NCBI RefSeq assembly: GCF_001667885.1
Contig: NZ_LZJW01000164.1
Span: 96,750-160,749, forward strand
DNA: 64,000 nucleotides
Reading direction: 5' to 3'
Source of the DNA: Mycobacterium scrofulaceum
GTDB lineage: Bacteria > Actinomycetota > Actinomycetes > Mycobacteriales > Mycobacteriaceae
Made by a program: the position numbers and the translations under genes. Below the pieces are notes generated by a model. The model was given only the letters and a program-made list of their open reading frames with translations. It did not search any database and was not told the origin of the DNA. Of this stretch, positions 1 to 8,098 are shown one piece after another. Positions within the stretch are counted from its first letter, which is position 1. Each line of letters starts with the position of its first letter.

Positions 1-1114
1 TGCCGGTGAACGTGTTGGGGAACGGCACCACAATCCATCTGGCCCACCAGCCTTCAGATGAGTCAGCGGAACTGAAGGGCTTGTTGATCGAGTAGAACGG
101 CAACGCCCACGGCGTGAAGTCGAAGACGGCACCGTATTTGATTTCCCCCTGGATGGTGTCGCCGCCGGTCATCGCTTTGAAGGTTGCAGTGTTGTCGAGC
201 CAGCGGGAATCCATATCCCCAGCGAGGTTGATCAGTTTGCCGTAGAGCGTGGCGGCACGAAATCGGTTGTCCACCAGTTCGTATAGCGTCACCGATGAGC
301 TGTTACGCGCTCCGACGAGACGTTTGATCACCCGTATCAGTGTGCCTTTTCCGTTGCGGCCCTTGCCGTACAAAAGAACGGCGGCGTGGTGCGGGTTGCC
401 CGAATACAGGGTGTAGCCGACGAGTTCCCAGATGAAGCCGGGCGAGTTACCGATCGGCTTGCGACAGTCGGCGGGAAGAACGTCTTTGATGAACTGTTCG
501 AATCTTGGGCATTTCGCGGCGGGGTCGTAGTCGACCGGCAGCTGAACGGTGCCTAGGTGTTCGGGAGTGTGTGGTGTCAGCGTGCCGGTGCGCCAGTCAA
601 CTAGGCCGTTGCGGACGTTGATGTGTTCGGGTAGCGGATCTCCGGTGATCCGAGGGAGGTCTGCCGAGTACCGGATGAGGTCAATAACGTTGGTGCCGTG
701 GCTTTTCCGGTATCGGTTGCCAAGCCGCGAGACGATCGCTGATGTGATCTGCCCATCGTCGGGTCGCCAAACGCCGCCTTCATAGACGTAGAGACGTTGA
801 TCGGTTACGCCGTACCCGCACGTCACTTCGGTCATGACGTCGTGTGCGAGGTCTTGGGCTAGGAGCCCCTCGCGGCTGAAGAATCGTCCTGGGTTGTCCT
901 CGTGCTGTTCGACATCGATTGCGGGAGCGGTGATGCTTGACGCACCGCCTGCGATGACACGCAAATTCGGTTTTCCTTTCGCACTGTCACTCAGGTCGGC
1001 TGCGAACACCGCGAACCCGACGTCCTGGTCGGACAGATCCGGTATGTACGTGCCGTTACCATTCGCTTTCGCGAATCCCCTATCGATCTTTGCGTTGCAG
1101 TAGTCTTCGCCTCT
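1..1114 (-). pseudogene. SF3/D5-type helicase half of a mobile-element primase-helicase; frameshifted, runs off left edge
   Basis: Reading the minus strand in the frame of the codon at 1078-1076 gives an uninterrupted reading frame from 1114 to base 1. It has a P-loop near 360-325 (GKGRNGKGT, Walker A), followed by LAGDMD and a TGGD segment, as in D5/SF3 replicative helicases of phages and integrative elements. The segment has no plausible start codon at its 5' end, and a stop lies just upstream at 1117-1115. It is therefore best read as the C-terminal half of the primase-polymerase encoded at 991-1899, displaced by one base at the GGGG run at 1077-1080. In an intact element the protein would unwind DNA and prime replication. 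The true C-terminus lies outside the window. A real mutation and an assembly error cannot be told apart here. Confidence 0.75.
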
Positions 1115-1899
1115 TCAGCGAGAAATCCGTTCTGGCGGCATGCGTCGACCAGACGTTCGCGTGCCCAGTCACGTTGCACACCAAGCTCGTCCAGCCTTGC
1201 CGCTTTGGCGAATAGAGCAGTGTCTCGTCCACCATGGCGGCCACCGCTTTTCGGCGTGTTTGCGAGTTCTTCCAATTCGCCGCGAATCGCCGCATTGATG
1301 TAAGCGTCTGAGTCGCCTCCCTGAAGGGAACTAGACTTGTGCGCAATGGGTTTCGGTCTGGCTTTGCGTATCCATTCCTGCCACGCATCCGGCAACTTAG
1401 GCGGTTTACCTGTTGGACGGCGTTGCCAATGTCTACCCGAAGCTGGCGGGGCGACGACAAAGCCCCTGGAGGTTTTCACGTCGATACCAGCCCCAGGGTG
1501 GGCGGCAACCTCGGCGGGGCTGAGATCGTGACTACCCCAAATGTGCATACCACCGCTCGGTGTGGTGGCTACCGGAAACTCGTCAAGCGGGCCAAGCTTT
1601 TCCACCAGATCGGCATAGGTAGGTAGCCCATTGACCGCATGGTCACCGTCGGGGCCTTCGACATCGATGACGCATTCGTCTTCAGCGGGCACCATCGCGA
1701 CGAAATCGCATGGGTGCTTGTCCCACCACTGGACTAGTTCATCGGTGTCTGTGGTGGCCTCTGTGGGCCAACCCCAGATATGGGGTTTCTTGGTTTTCGG
1801 GACCAATGGAAACACCCGGTATCCGAGTCGGGCATATTTTAGTGCGGCTTTCAACGGTGTTGAGTCACCCGAATGATTTGCGCCTGATAGAGTTGACAT
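991..1899 (-). CDS. Bifunctional primase-polymerase (Prim-Pol) N-terminal half of the element's replication protein
   Basis: The ATG at 1899 was chosen because the Prim-Pol domain begins within 20 residues (ALKYARLGYRVFPL). About 210 residues follow with the family pattern: a GWP segment, an acidic pair in VIDVEG (Asp79, Glu81) that fits the metal-binding DxE/DxD motif, and GGMHIWG further on. In integrative elements this domain makes primers and short DNA. The reading frame crosses a GGGG run at 1077-1080; beyond it the translation loses family character and stops at 991, while the expected sequence (GFAKANGNGTYIP) continues one frame over. The last ~30 residues are therefore probably artefactual and the gene is broken or misread. 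The excisionase-like gene lies just upstream on the same strand. Confidence 0.75.
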   Translation of the reverse strand: MSTLSGANHSGDSTPLKAALKYARLGYRVFPLVPKTKKPHIWGWPTEATTDTDELVQWWDKHPCDFVAMVPAEDECVIDVEGPDGDHAVNGLPTYADLVEKLGPLDEFPVATTPSGGMHIWGSHDLSPAEVAAHPGAGIDVKTSRGFVVAPPASGRHWQRRPTGKPPKLPDAWQEWIRKARPKPIAHKSSSLQGGDSDAYINAAIRGELEELANTPKSGGRHGGRDTALFAKAARLDELGVQRDWARERLVDACRQNGFLAEEAKTTATQRSIGDSRKRMVTARTYRICPTRTSGSRCSQPT

Positions 1900-2152
1900 C
1901 AGTTTCCCTTTAGGCGAGACCTCGGTACGGAGTAGCGACCACTGCCGGGGTTTCGTTGCAATTGGCGGCTTTTCATCTTCGCGTTTGTTTGTCGTCTGCG
2001 TATCGGCACGTGCCCGCACAGCTCCTTTGGCGCGCCTTATGTTGTGGGAGGCGCACGGCCCATAGGACCTGGCTCGCAATTACCGCGTCGCCGCAGTGCA
2101 TCGGATGGGTAGACCTAGCAGACTCTTCTCACGCTCCGCTGTCGGGGTTAGC

Positions 2153-2371
2153 TCACATACCGGTACGTTCGCGGGTCTGGGCGTCGAGGTACTCACTGAC
2201 GTCACTCCACCTGTAGAGGACGCGAGACCCGCGCTTGATGAACTTTGGCCCTGTGCCGCGATAGCGCATCTGTGCAAGGCCTGTTTCGGTGGTCTTGAGC
2301 GCGACGGCGACTTCGGTGGGTATTGCGAGGTCATGGGCAACGCTCCCGCCCCGCTGGCGTTCGTGTCTCAT
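2153..2371 (-). CDS. Excisionase-like helix-turn-helix protein
   Basis: A 72-residue basic protein. The segment VALKTTETGLAQMRYRGTGP followed by KFIKRGSRVLYRWSDV and EYLDAQTR matches the MerR/AlpA-like winged-helix layout of actinobacterial excisionases: a helix-turn-helix, a small wing, then 'RW.DV..YL'. Such proteins bend attachment-site DNA and turn integrase toward excision, or regulate the element's genes. It lies upstream of the primase-polymerase gene on the same strand and is divergent from the HTH protein and integrase, a common layout for small mycobacterial elements. The start used is the ATG at 2371; a GTG nine codons in (VAHDLAIP) is an alternative. Excisionase versus plain repressor cannot be decided from sequence alone. 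Confidence 0.7.
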   Translation of the reverse strand: MRHERQRGGSVAHDLAIPTEVAVALKTTETGLAQMRYRGTGPKFIKRGSRVLYRWSDVSEYLDAQTRERTGM

Positions 2372-2422
2372 GGCGCATTTCTCCTGTTTCGTTCTGTGCT
2401 CCCCGCGTATTCACGGCGGTTA

Positions 2423-2462
2423 TTGACAGAGTGGCACGCCGCAGCACACAATGTCACTGACA
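2423..2462 (+). promoter_or_regulatory. Sigma-70-like promoter with overlapping palindromic operator
   Basis: TTGACA at 2423-2428 is an exact -35 consensus. CACAAT at 2447-2452, 18 bp downstream, is a reasonable -10. The 11 bp palindrome TGTCACTGACA (2452-2462) sits at the expected transcription start, with further ACATT/TGACA copies up to about 2483. This looks like a repressible promoter for the HTH protein and integrase. It also implies that translation begins at the GTG at 2478 rather than at the ATG at 2451. Confidence 0.5.
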
Positions 2463-2477
2463 TTAGCGACATTTCTG

Positions 2478-3020
2478 GTGACAGAGAGGTGGGCCGCGTT
2501 GGCATTCGAGACGGTGAGGCTCGTTTACGAGCTATCCGATGGCGGGGCCGTAGAGGTCACCGACGACACATTAGAACCGATGGGCGATGTCTTCACCTAT
2601 CGGCAGCTCACGTACCGGTCCGAGGGCTGCGAAATCGTTTTCGAAGTCCACGATGGCGTGCCAGGTTGTGTCAGCGTCAGTTTGCGTGCCGGTGAAAAGC
2701 CGCTGCGAACAAAAGATCTCACAGATATCAGGCTGGACCGCCTTCGTGACGAAGCTTTCGCAGCGGTCGGCATGATCGTCCCGGACCCGGAGGGTGGGCA
2801 CGAGGCGGCCCATCGAGTCGTCCGAAAAGTGCTCAACCATGCGACGTCTCGGCGCAGGCTGACACCTGATCTGCTGCGCCGTATCGCCCAGACCTACAAC
2901 AACGCTCCGGCCGGAGATCGCGCGGAAGCGATCGCCGTGGCCTTCGGTGTATCCAACCGGCAGGCGTGGCGCTACATCGCAGCCGCCAAAGAGAAAGGCT
3001 TTATCGATGGCGACGATTGA
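2478..3020 (+). CDS. HTH-containing element protein upstream of the integrase (function unknown)
   Basis: A protein of about 180 residues that I do not recognise by name. The N-terminal ~100 residues are acidic and beta-rich. The C-terminal ~60 residues (from LTPDLLRRIAQTYNNAP to RQAWRYIAAAKEKG) look like a helix-turn-helix, with AVAFGVSNRQAWRYI as the recognition helix. I chose the GTG at 2478 because the ATG at 2451 would lie upstream of the transcription start predicted from the TTGACA/CACAAT promoter. The end overlaps the integrase start by 14 nt, so the two are probably translationally coupled. Proteins in this position in actinobacterial elements are usually small regulators; a role in integrase or immunity control is inference. 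Confidence 0.65.
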   Translation: MTERWAALAFETVRLVYELSDGGAVEVTDDTLEPMGDVFTYRQLTYRSEGCEIVFEVHDGVPGCVSVSLRAGEKPLRTKDLTDIRLDRLRDEAFAAVGMIVPDPEGGHEAAHRVVRKVLNHATSRRRLTPDLLRRIAQTYNNAPAGDRAEAIAVAFGVSNRQAWRYIAAAKEKGFIDGDD

Positions 3021-4131
3021 GAAGTACCAGACCGGCAGCGGTGCAACGCTTTACGCTGTCCGCTACCGCACGCCCGGCAACCGGACCACTCGCAAGCGCG
3101 GATTCACTACGAAACGTGACGCGCAGATTTTCGCCAACGACGTCGAGGTCAAGAAGCTGACCGGTGACTACATCGCGCCGACGCTGGGCAAGATCACCGT
3201 GGACGAGCTGTCCGCTGATTGGCTGGCCCGCAAAAAGCAATCCACTGCCCAAAGCTATTACCGCACACTGGAAACCGCGTACCGGGTGCACGTCAAGCCG
3301 AAATGGGGTGCGGTCGCGGTCGCTGATATCGATGTGCTCGGCGTCGAGGCGTGGGTGACCAGCATGACCCGTAAAGGTTCTGGTGCGACAACGGTCATCC
3401 GGGCGCAAGGTGTGCTCTCGGGGATCTTGGCTGACGCGGTCAAGGGAAAGCGGTTGGCCGCGAATCCGGTGAAGGGTATCGACAACCTTCCCCGCAAATC
3501 GGGCAAGCGCCGGGTGTACCTGTCCGCCGACGATGTGGCGCGGCTGGCTGACAAATCCGGCGAGCACCGGGCGCTGGTGCTGGTGCTGGCGTACTGCGGG
3601 CTGCGGTGGGGCGAAGCAATCGGTCTGCGTGTGCGTCACGTTCAATTCCTGCGCCGCCGCATCTCAGTGAGTGAAAATGCCGTCCAGATTGGGGTGCGAC
3701 ATGTCGTCGGACCCACCAAGGGACGCGAGGATCGCAGTGTGCCGGTGCCGACGTTTGTGCTCGATGAACTGTCAGTCCTGTGCGCCGGTAAGGCACCCGA
3801 CGACCTGGTGTTCGCCACGCCGGATGGCCGGTACCTCCCGCGCCCGAAGTCATCCAATGGGTGGTTCACCCGCGCGGTCACAGCGGCGAAGGTGCAACGG
3901 GTTACTCCACACGATCTGCGACACACGTGCGCCTCGCTGGCCGTGTCGGCGGGCGTCAACGTGCTGGCTCTCGCGCGGATGCTCGGGCACAAAGACCCGA
4001 GCGTGACGCTGCGGGTGTACGCCGACCTGTTCGACACCGATCTGGACGCGGTGGCGACCACTCTGCACGCCCGCTACGGGTCAGACCAGCGGGGCCCCGG
4101 CGTGACCGAGGACGGAATTGCGGAGCGATGA
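3007..4131 (+). CDS. int: Tyrosine recombinase / phage-type integrase
   Basis: 374 residues from the ATG at 3007. The N-terminal ~60 residues form an arm-binding domain (RTPGNRTTRKRGFTTKRDA), followed by a SAM-like core-binding domain (LSADWLARKKQSTAQSYYRT) and the catalytic domain. The catalytic set is present: Arg200 in CGLRWGE, His302 and Arg305 in PHDLRHT, His328 in LGHKDPS and the nucleophile Tyr338 in RVYADL. It catalyses site-specific integration and excision. The gene points toward the tRNA-Leu whose 3' end faces the element 675 bp away, so this tRNA is almost certainly the attachment site. It overlaps the upstream HTH gene and the downstream unknown gene (ATGA). Confidence 0.95.
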   Translation: MATIEKYQTGSGATLYAVRYRTPGNRTTRKRGFTTKRDAQIFANDVEVKKLTGDYIAPTLGKITVDELSADWLARKKQSTAQSYYRTLETAYRVHVKPKWGAVAVADIDVLGVEAWVTSMTRKGSGATTVIRAQGVLSGILADAVKGKRLAANPVKGIDNLPRKSGKRRVYLSADDVARLADKSGEHRALVLVLAYCGLRWGEAIGLRVRHVQFLRRRISVSENAVQIGVRHVVGPTKGREDRSVPVPTFVLDELSVLCAGKAPDDLVFATPDGRYLPRPKSSNGWFTRAVTAAKVQRVTPHDLRHTCASLAVSAGVNVLALARMLGHKDPSVTLRVYADLFDTDLDAVATTLHARYGSDQRGPGVTEDGIAER

Positions 4132-4688
4132 GCAAGGTGCAGACGTTGATCAGCACCGAATGGGTCAACAGATGGGCCGAACTGTATCCACCGGAGTACG
4201 ACGACAAGCTGCGCTCTGTGCACGATCAGGTCAATGCCCGTGGTTACTACGATCGCGCCGACCTGATGGCCGTCGCGGAGTGGAAACTGAAAGGGAGCTA
4301 CTGGCCCAAGCACCGCAAAACACTGAACCGGAACCTCGACGACGACATCCGTGACATCACCCGGACCGCCCTGAGCGCTCCCCTGACCATCCAGCACCGC
4401 GTGATGGGCCTGCTCTACGGCGTCGCAGTCCCGGTGGCGTCAGCCCTGCTGATGGTGTGGAACGACAAGCTGCACACCGTGATCGACCGGCGCGCGGTCA
4501 ACTCGCTTGTGGAACACGGGATGATCCCCGAACCGCCAGTTGGCAAACTGCCGCCGTACCTTGATTACCTCGCCGTTTGCCAGCGGATCAGCCAGCGGTG
4601 CGGCTGCGACCTGCGTGACTTGGACCGCGCACTGTATAAGGCAAACGGGAACCGGGAACTACCGCCGCAGACCCGTGCGCACGCCTGA
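4128..4688 (+). CDS. Unknown protein translationally coupled to the integrase; possible HhH-like fold
   Basis: 186 residues; the ATG at 4128 overlaps the integrase stop by 4 nt, so the two are co-translated. I do not recognise a named family. The middle (HRVMGLLYGVAVPVASALLM, then HTVIDRRAVNSL) has the pattern 'helix - L.GV..P.AS..L - short loop - .V.D.RA...L'. This resembles the helix-hairpin-helix plus Asp region of HhH-type DNA glycosylases, and an upstream VAEWKLKG segment fits the same layout. That is only a fold guess. The gene is the last one before the attachment site, a position that often holds cargo rather than core element functions. DNA repair, defence or recombination-directionality roles are all open. 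Confidence 0.6.
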   Translation: MSKVQTLISTEWVNRWAELYPPEYDDKLRSVHDQVNARGYYDRADLMAVAEWKLKGSYWPKHRKTLNRNLDDDIRDITRTALSAPLTIQHRVMGLLYGVAVPVASALLMVWNDKLHTVIDRRAVNSLVEHGMIPEPPVGKLPPYLDYLAVCQRISQRCGCDLRDLDRALYKANGNRELPPQTRAHA

Positions 4689-4737
4689 TGACCAGCGTTT
4701 GCTGAGAGATTCCACGCGAGATTTTCGTTGGAATCCT

Positions 4738-4755
4738 GTGTCCATTTGGTGTCCA
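4738..4755 (+). repeat. Direct repeat GTGTCCA x2, candidate integrase arm site
   Basis: GTGTCCA occurs at 4738-4744 and 4749-4755, 11 bp apart, between the end of the element's last gene and the tRNA-Leu attachment site. Short direct repeats spaced about one helical turn next to a tRNA att core are typical arm-type binding sites for tyrosine integrases. Binding is not shown by sequence. Confidence 0.4.
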
Positions 4756-4805
4756 CGAAGCCTGCCAAAGGCCCGGAATCAACCCTTGAGCTGCAGAAAC
4801 ACGGG

Positions 4806-4888
4806 TGCGGGCGGAGGGACTCGAACCCTCACGCTCTTTCGAGCACCGGCACCTAAAGCCGGCGCGTATGCCATTTCGCCACGCCCGC
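4806..4888 (-). tRNA. tRNA-Leu (anticodon UAG), integration target of the adjacent element
   Basis: The minus strand reads a GCGGGCG acceptor arm at 4888-4882 pairing with CGCCCGC near 4807-4813, discriminator A at 4806, and a long variable arm as expected for leucine. The anticodon stem CCGGC/GCCGG encloses the loop TTTAGGT, giving anticodon UAG for CUA codons. CCA is not encoded. The 3' end faces the integrase side of the element, and the T-arm/acceptor segment is probably the att core. The second att copy should lie left of the window. Confidence 0.95.
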
Positions 4889-4985
4889 AGCGTGCCGATC
4901 GTACCGCTCGGTGCACGGCCGGGCCGGGCAGTGGCGCGCCTCGACGAATTCGTCGGACCCAAATCGTGAGCGGTACCTTCAAGGG

Positions 4986-5366
4986 GTGTCCACCACCCGT
5001 CGTCGCAGGCCCGCGCTGATCGCCCTGGTGATCGTCGCGGCTTGCGGCTGCCTGGCGCTGGGCTGGTGGCAGTGGACCAGGTTCCAGTCCGTCTCGGGCA
5101 CCTTCCAGAACCTCGGCTATGCGCTGCAGTGGCCACTGTTCGCCTGGTTCTGCGTGTACGCGTACCGCAAATACGTGCGCTACGAAGAGATGCCGCCGGA
5201 ACCTCGGCATGACGCCGGCCTCACCGAGATACCCGCAGGCTTGCTGCCCGAGCGCCCCACGCCGACGCAACAGCCGACCGACGACCCCGCGCTGGCGGAG
5301 TACAACGCCTACCTTGCCGAGCTAGCCAAACAGGACACCGAGAAACAGAACAGGACGACCGCATGA
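4986..5366 (+). CDS. lprD: Small membrane protein, LprD-like (Rv1343c family)
   Basis: 126 residues from the GTG at 4986, the same length as I recall for H37Rv LprD. A basic N-terminus (STTRRRRPALIAL) leads into a hydrophobic segment with a lipobox-like ACGC (LVIVAACGCLALGWW). A second hydrophobic stretch (ALQWPLFAWFCVYAYR) follows, then a hydrophilic C-terminus rich in Pro, Ala and Glu. Whether it is truly lipidated is uncertain, because the second hydrophobic segment suggests a two-pass membrane protein. It overlaps the next gene by 4 nt (ATGA), so the two are likely made together. Function unknown. The start follows an AAGGGG purine run. Confidence 0.75.
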   Translation: MSTTRRRRPALIALVIVAACGCLALGWWQWTRFQSVSGTFQNLGYALQWPLFAWFCVYAYRKYVRYEEMPPEPRHDAGLTEIPAGLLPERPTPTQQPTDDPALAEYNAYLAELAKQDTEKQNRTTA

Positions 5367-5713
5367 CCACACCGGAGACGCCCGGAGCGCCCGCGTCGGC
5401 ATTCCCCGTCGAGAAGATCCGCACCGCGTTGCTCGGCTACCGGATCATGGCGTGGACAACGGGGCTGTGGCTGATCGCGCTGTGCTACGAGATCGTCTCG
5501 CACCTTGTCCTGCACCACGAGATCCGTTGGATCGAGGTGGTCCACGGCTGGGTGTACTTCATCTATGTCCTGACGGCTTTCAACCTCGCGGTCAAGGTGC
5601 GGTGGCCGATTGCCAAGACCATCGGTGTGCTGCTCGCCGGGACCATCCCGCTTCTGGGCATCGTCGTCGAGCACTTCCAGACCAGGGACGTCAAGGCCCG
5701 CTTCGGGATTTAA
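5363..5713 (+). CDS. DUF3817 integral membrane protein (Rv1342c family)
   Basis: 116 residues with three predicted membrane segments: the IMAWTTGLWLIALCYEIVSH region, WVYFIYVLTAFNLAVKV and TIGVLLAGTIPLLGIVVEH. The small hydrophobic layout and conserved charged turns match the DUF3817 family, which is widespread in Actinobacteria. No catalytic motif is visible and the function is unknown. Its start overlaps the LprD-like stop by 4 nt, matching the Rv1343c-Rv1342c pair of M. tuberculosis. It ends 68 bp before the convergent rdgB gene. Confidence 0.85.
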   Translation: MTTPETPGAPASAFPVEKIRTALLGYRIMAWTTGLWLIALCYEIVSHLVLHHEIRWIEVVHGWVYFIYVLTAFNLAVKVRWPIAKTIGVLLAGTIPLLGIVVEHFQTRDVKARFGI

Positions 5714-5716
5714 GCC

Positions 5717-5773
5717 TCGAGTGTGCGCCCAGCTTCACACTCGACGCCGAACGTGCGGCTAGCTTCACACTCG
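5717..5773. repeat. Tandem ~30 bp intergenic repeat with inverted repeat between convergent genes
   Basis: AGCTTCACACTCG occurs at 5731-5743 and 5761-5773, within two imperfect ~30 bp units. The first unit also forms a perfect 9 bp inverted repeat, TCGAGTGTG (5717-5725) with CACACTCGA (5736-5744). The stretch separates two convergent genes, so it may end transcription from both sides. There is no U-tract, so an intrinsic terminator is only possible. Confidence 0.6.
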
Positions 5774-5781
5774 GCACAACG

Positions 5782-6429
5782 CTAGGCCAGGTCGCGCAGC
5801 GCCGGCACTAGCAGCGCGAGCGCGCGGCCGCGATGGGACACCGCGTCCTTCTCCTCGGGGCTGAGCTCCGCCGCGGTCCGGTCGGAACCGTCCGGAAGAA
5901 AGACCGGGTCATACCCGAAACCGCCGTCGCCCCGCGGTTCCCGCGCGATACTCCCGGGCCACTCGCCGCGGACGACGACCTCGCCCGACGGCCCGGCCAG
6001 GGCGCAGGCGGAGACGAACGCCGCGCCGCGCCGGTCGTCGGGCACGTCACGCAACTGCGCCAGCAGCAGGGCGGTGTTGGCGGCGTCGTCGCCGTGGTTG
6101 CCCGACCAGCGCGCCGACAGCACGCCGGGCATCCCGTTCAACGCGGCCACCTCCAGCCCGGAGTCGTCGGCGACCGAGGCCAGGCCCGTCGCGGCGAACG
6201 CGTCGCGCGCCTTGGCCAACGCGTTGTCCTCGAAGGTGGCGCCCGTCTCGGGGGCCTCGTCGAAGGCGGGCACGTCGTCCAAAGACACCAACTCCAGCCC
6301 CGTCAGGCCGGCCGCGTCGAGCACCCGGCGCAGCTCGGCCAGCTTCTTGCGGTTGCGGCTGGCGACCAGGAGGCGTGCTGATCGCAAGCGCGGCGAAGCC
6401 GGGCGCCGCGGGTCATCGCCAGCTGGCAC
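5782..6429 (-). CDS. rdgB: dITP/XTP pyrophosphatase (RdgB/HAM1)
   Basis: Hydrolyses non-canonical purine nucleoside triphosphates (dITP, XTP) to the monophosphate plus pyrophosphate, keeping damaged purines out of DNA and RNA. The family motifs are clear: LLVASRNRKKLAEL at the start of the domain, SVADDSGLEV with the catalytic Asp region, and SHRGRAL near the end. The GTG at 6429, 2 nt after the rph stop, gives 215 residues, about 11 more than I recall for H37Rv. The extra N-terminal ~18 residues are encoded partly by a 26 bp repeat also found between two other genes, so they may not be ancestral. Part of the rph-rdgB minus-strand unit. Confidence 0.93.
   Translation of the reverse strand: MPAGDDPRRPASPRLRSARLLVASRNRKKLAELRRVLDAAGLTGLELVSLDDVPAFDEAPETGATFEDNALAKARDAFAATGLASVADDSGLEVAALNGMPGVLSARWSGNHGDDAANTALLLAQLRDVPDDRRGAAFVSACALAGPSGEVVVRGEWPGSIAREPRGDGGFGYDPVFLPDGSDRTAAELSPEEKDAVSHRGRALALLVPALRDLA
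6380..6405. repeat. Dispersed 26 bp repeat, copy 1 (inside the rdgB 5' end)
   Basis: This 26 bp stretch matches 8099-8124 at 25 of 26 positions; the shared core contains AGCGCGGCGAAGCCGGGCG. It falls within codons 9-17 of rdgB, upstream of the conserved domain. Two copies 1.7 kb apart, one in coding sequence and one intergenic, suggest a small mobile or REP-like sequence. Confidence 0.65.
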
Positions 6430-6431
6430 GG

Positions 6432-7211
<780 letters not shown>

Positions 7212-7236
7212 GACGCCAACCCTAACGCGGGCTTGC

Positions 7237-8064
7237 TCAGACCCTTTCAGAGCGGCGGATGTCGAACGTCTCACCGCACACCACCGCATGCACGGGACCG
7301 TCGAACTCGGCCTTGGCCTCGCTGATCACGTCCTCGCGCGAGGTCCACGGCGGGATGTGGGTCAGCAGCAGCTCGCGGACGCCGGCCTGCGCCGCGGCCC
7401 TGCCGGCCTCGGTGCCCGACAGGTGCAAAGCGGGCGGCCGATCCGGCGAGTGCGTCCAGGAGGCTTCGCAAAGAAACACGTCGGCGTCGCGGGCCAACTC
7501 GACCAGCTGGTCGCACATGCCGGTGTCGCCGCTGTAGACGAACGAGGCACCGGTGGCATCGGTGATCCTCATGCCGTAGGACTCGGTCGGGTGGGCCACC
7601 ACGCGGGGCGTCACCGTGAGCGACCCGAACGTCACCGGCTCGCCGTCGACCCAGTGGCGAACGTCGAAAATGTCTGAGCAGTCGTCGATTTCGCCGCCAT
7701 ACGGTGACGAGGCGGCACCCAACCGGGACCAGGTGTCGCCGGGGCCGTACAACAACGCCTTGCCGCCGGGGCGCGAGGGGTGATAGCGCCTCCAGACGAA
7801 CAGGCCCGGCAGATCGAGGCAGTGGTCGGCGTGCAGATGCGACAACAGCACGTGCACGGAGGCGGGATCGGCGAAGCGCTGCAAAGCGCCCAATACGCCC
7901 CCGCCGAAGTCGATGACCAACGGCGGAGTGTCCGGTGCCCGGAGCAGATATCCCGACGCGGGCGAATCCGGCCCCACCACGCTGCCCGAGCAGCCGAGCA
8001 CGGTTATTCGCACGGACACTACTGTGCCATGCCCGATGCGGCCGTGACGAAAACATCGCCGCAT
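7237..8064 (-). CDS. Metallo-beta-lactamase-fold cyclic-nucleotide phosphodiesterase-like hydrolase (Rv1339 family)
   Basis: 275 residues with the metal-binding signature SHLHADHCLDLPG (HxHxDH). Later metal ligands lie in VAHPTES, YSGDTG and THIPPWTS, where the family expects His and Asp. The family is related to RNase Z, and the M. tuberculosis homologue Rv1339 has been described as an atypical cAMP phosphodiesterase; transfer of that activity is by homology. The upstream start (MRRCFRHGRIGHG) is kept because the same N-terminus is annotated in M. tuberculosis, but the GTG at 8019 (VSVRITVLGCSGS) is an equally good start. It precedes rph on the same strand. Confidence 0.85.
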   Translation of the reverse strand: MRRCFRHGRIGHGTVVSVRITVLGCSGSVVGPDSPASGYLLRAPDTPPLVIDFGGGVLGALQRFADPASVHVLLSHLHADHCLDLPGLFVWRRYHPSRPGGKALLYGPGDTWSRLGAASSPYGGEIDDCSDIFDVRHWVDGEPVTFGSLTVTPRVVAHPTESYGMRITDATGASFVYSGDTGMCDQLVELARDADVFLCEASWTHSPDRPPALHLSGTEAGRAAAQAGVRELLLTHIPPWTSREDVISEAKAEFDGPVHAVVCGETFDIRRSERV

Positions 8065-8098
8065 TCATGTGATGAGAATCTCGCCATCGGCGCATGGC

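Noticed and set aside
1077..1083. Programmed -1 ribosomal frameshift at the GGGG run
   Set aside because: Frame geometry fits, but there is no X_XXY_YYZ heptamer or obvious downstream pseudoknot; a simple indel is the more economical reading.
4540..5019. Plus-strand open frame reading GAGGGTRTLTLFRAPAPKAG
   Set aside because: This is the translated shadow of the tRNA-Leu gene, a well-known annotation artefact; no RBS and it crosses the tRNA.
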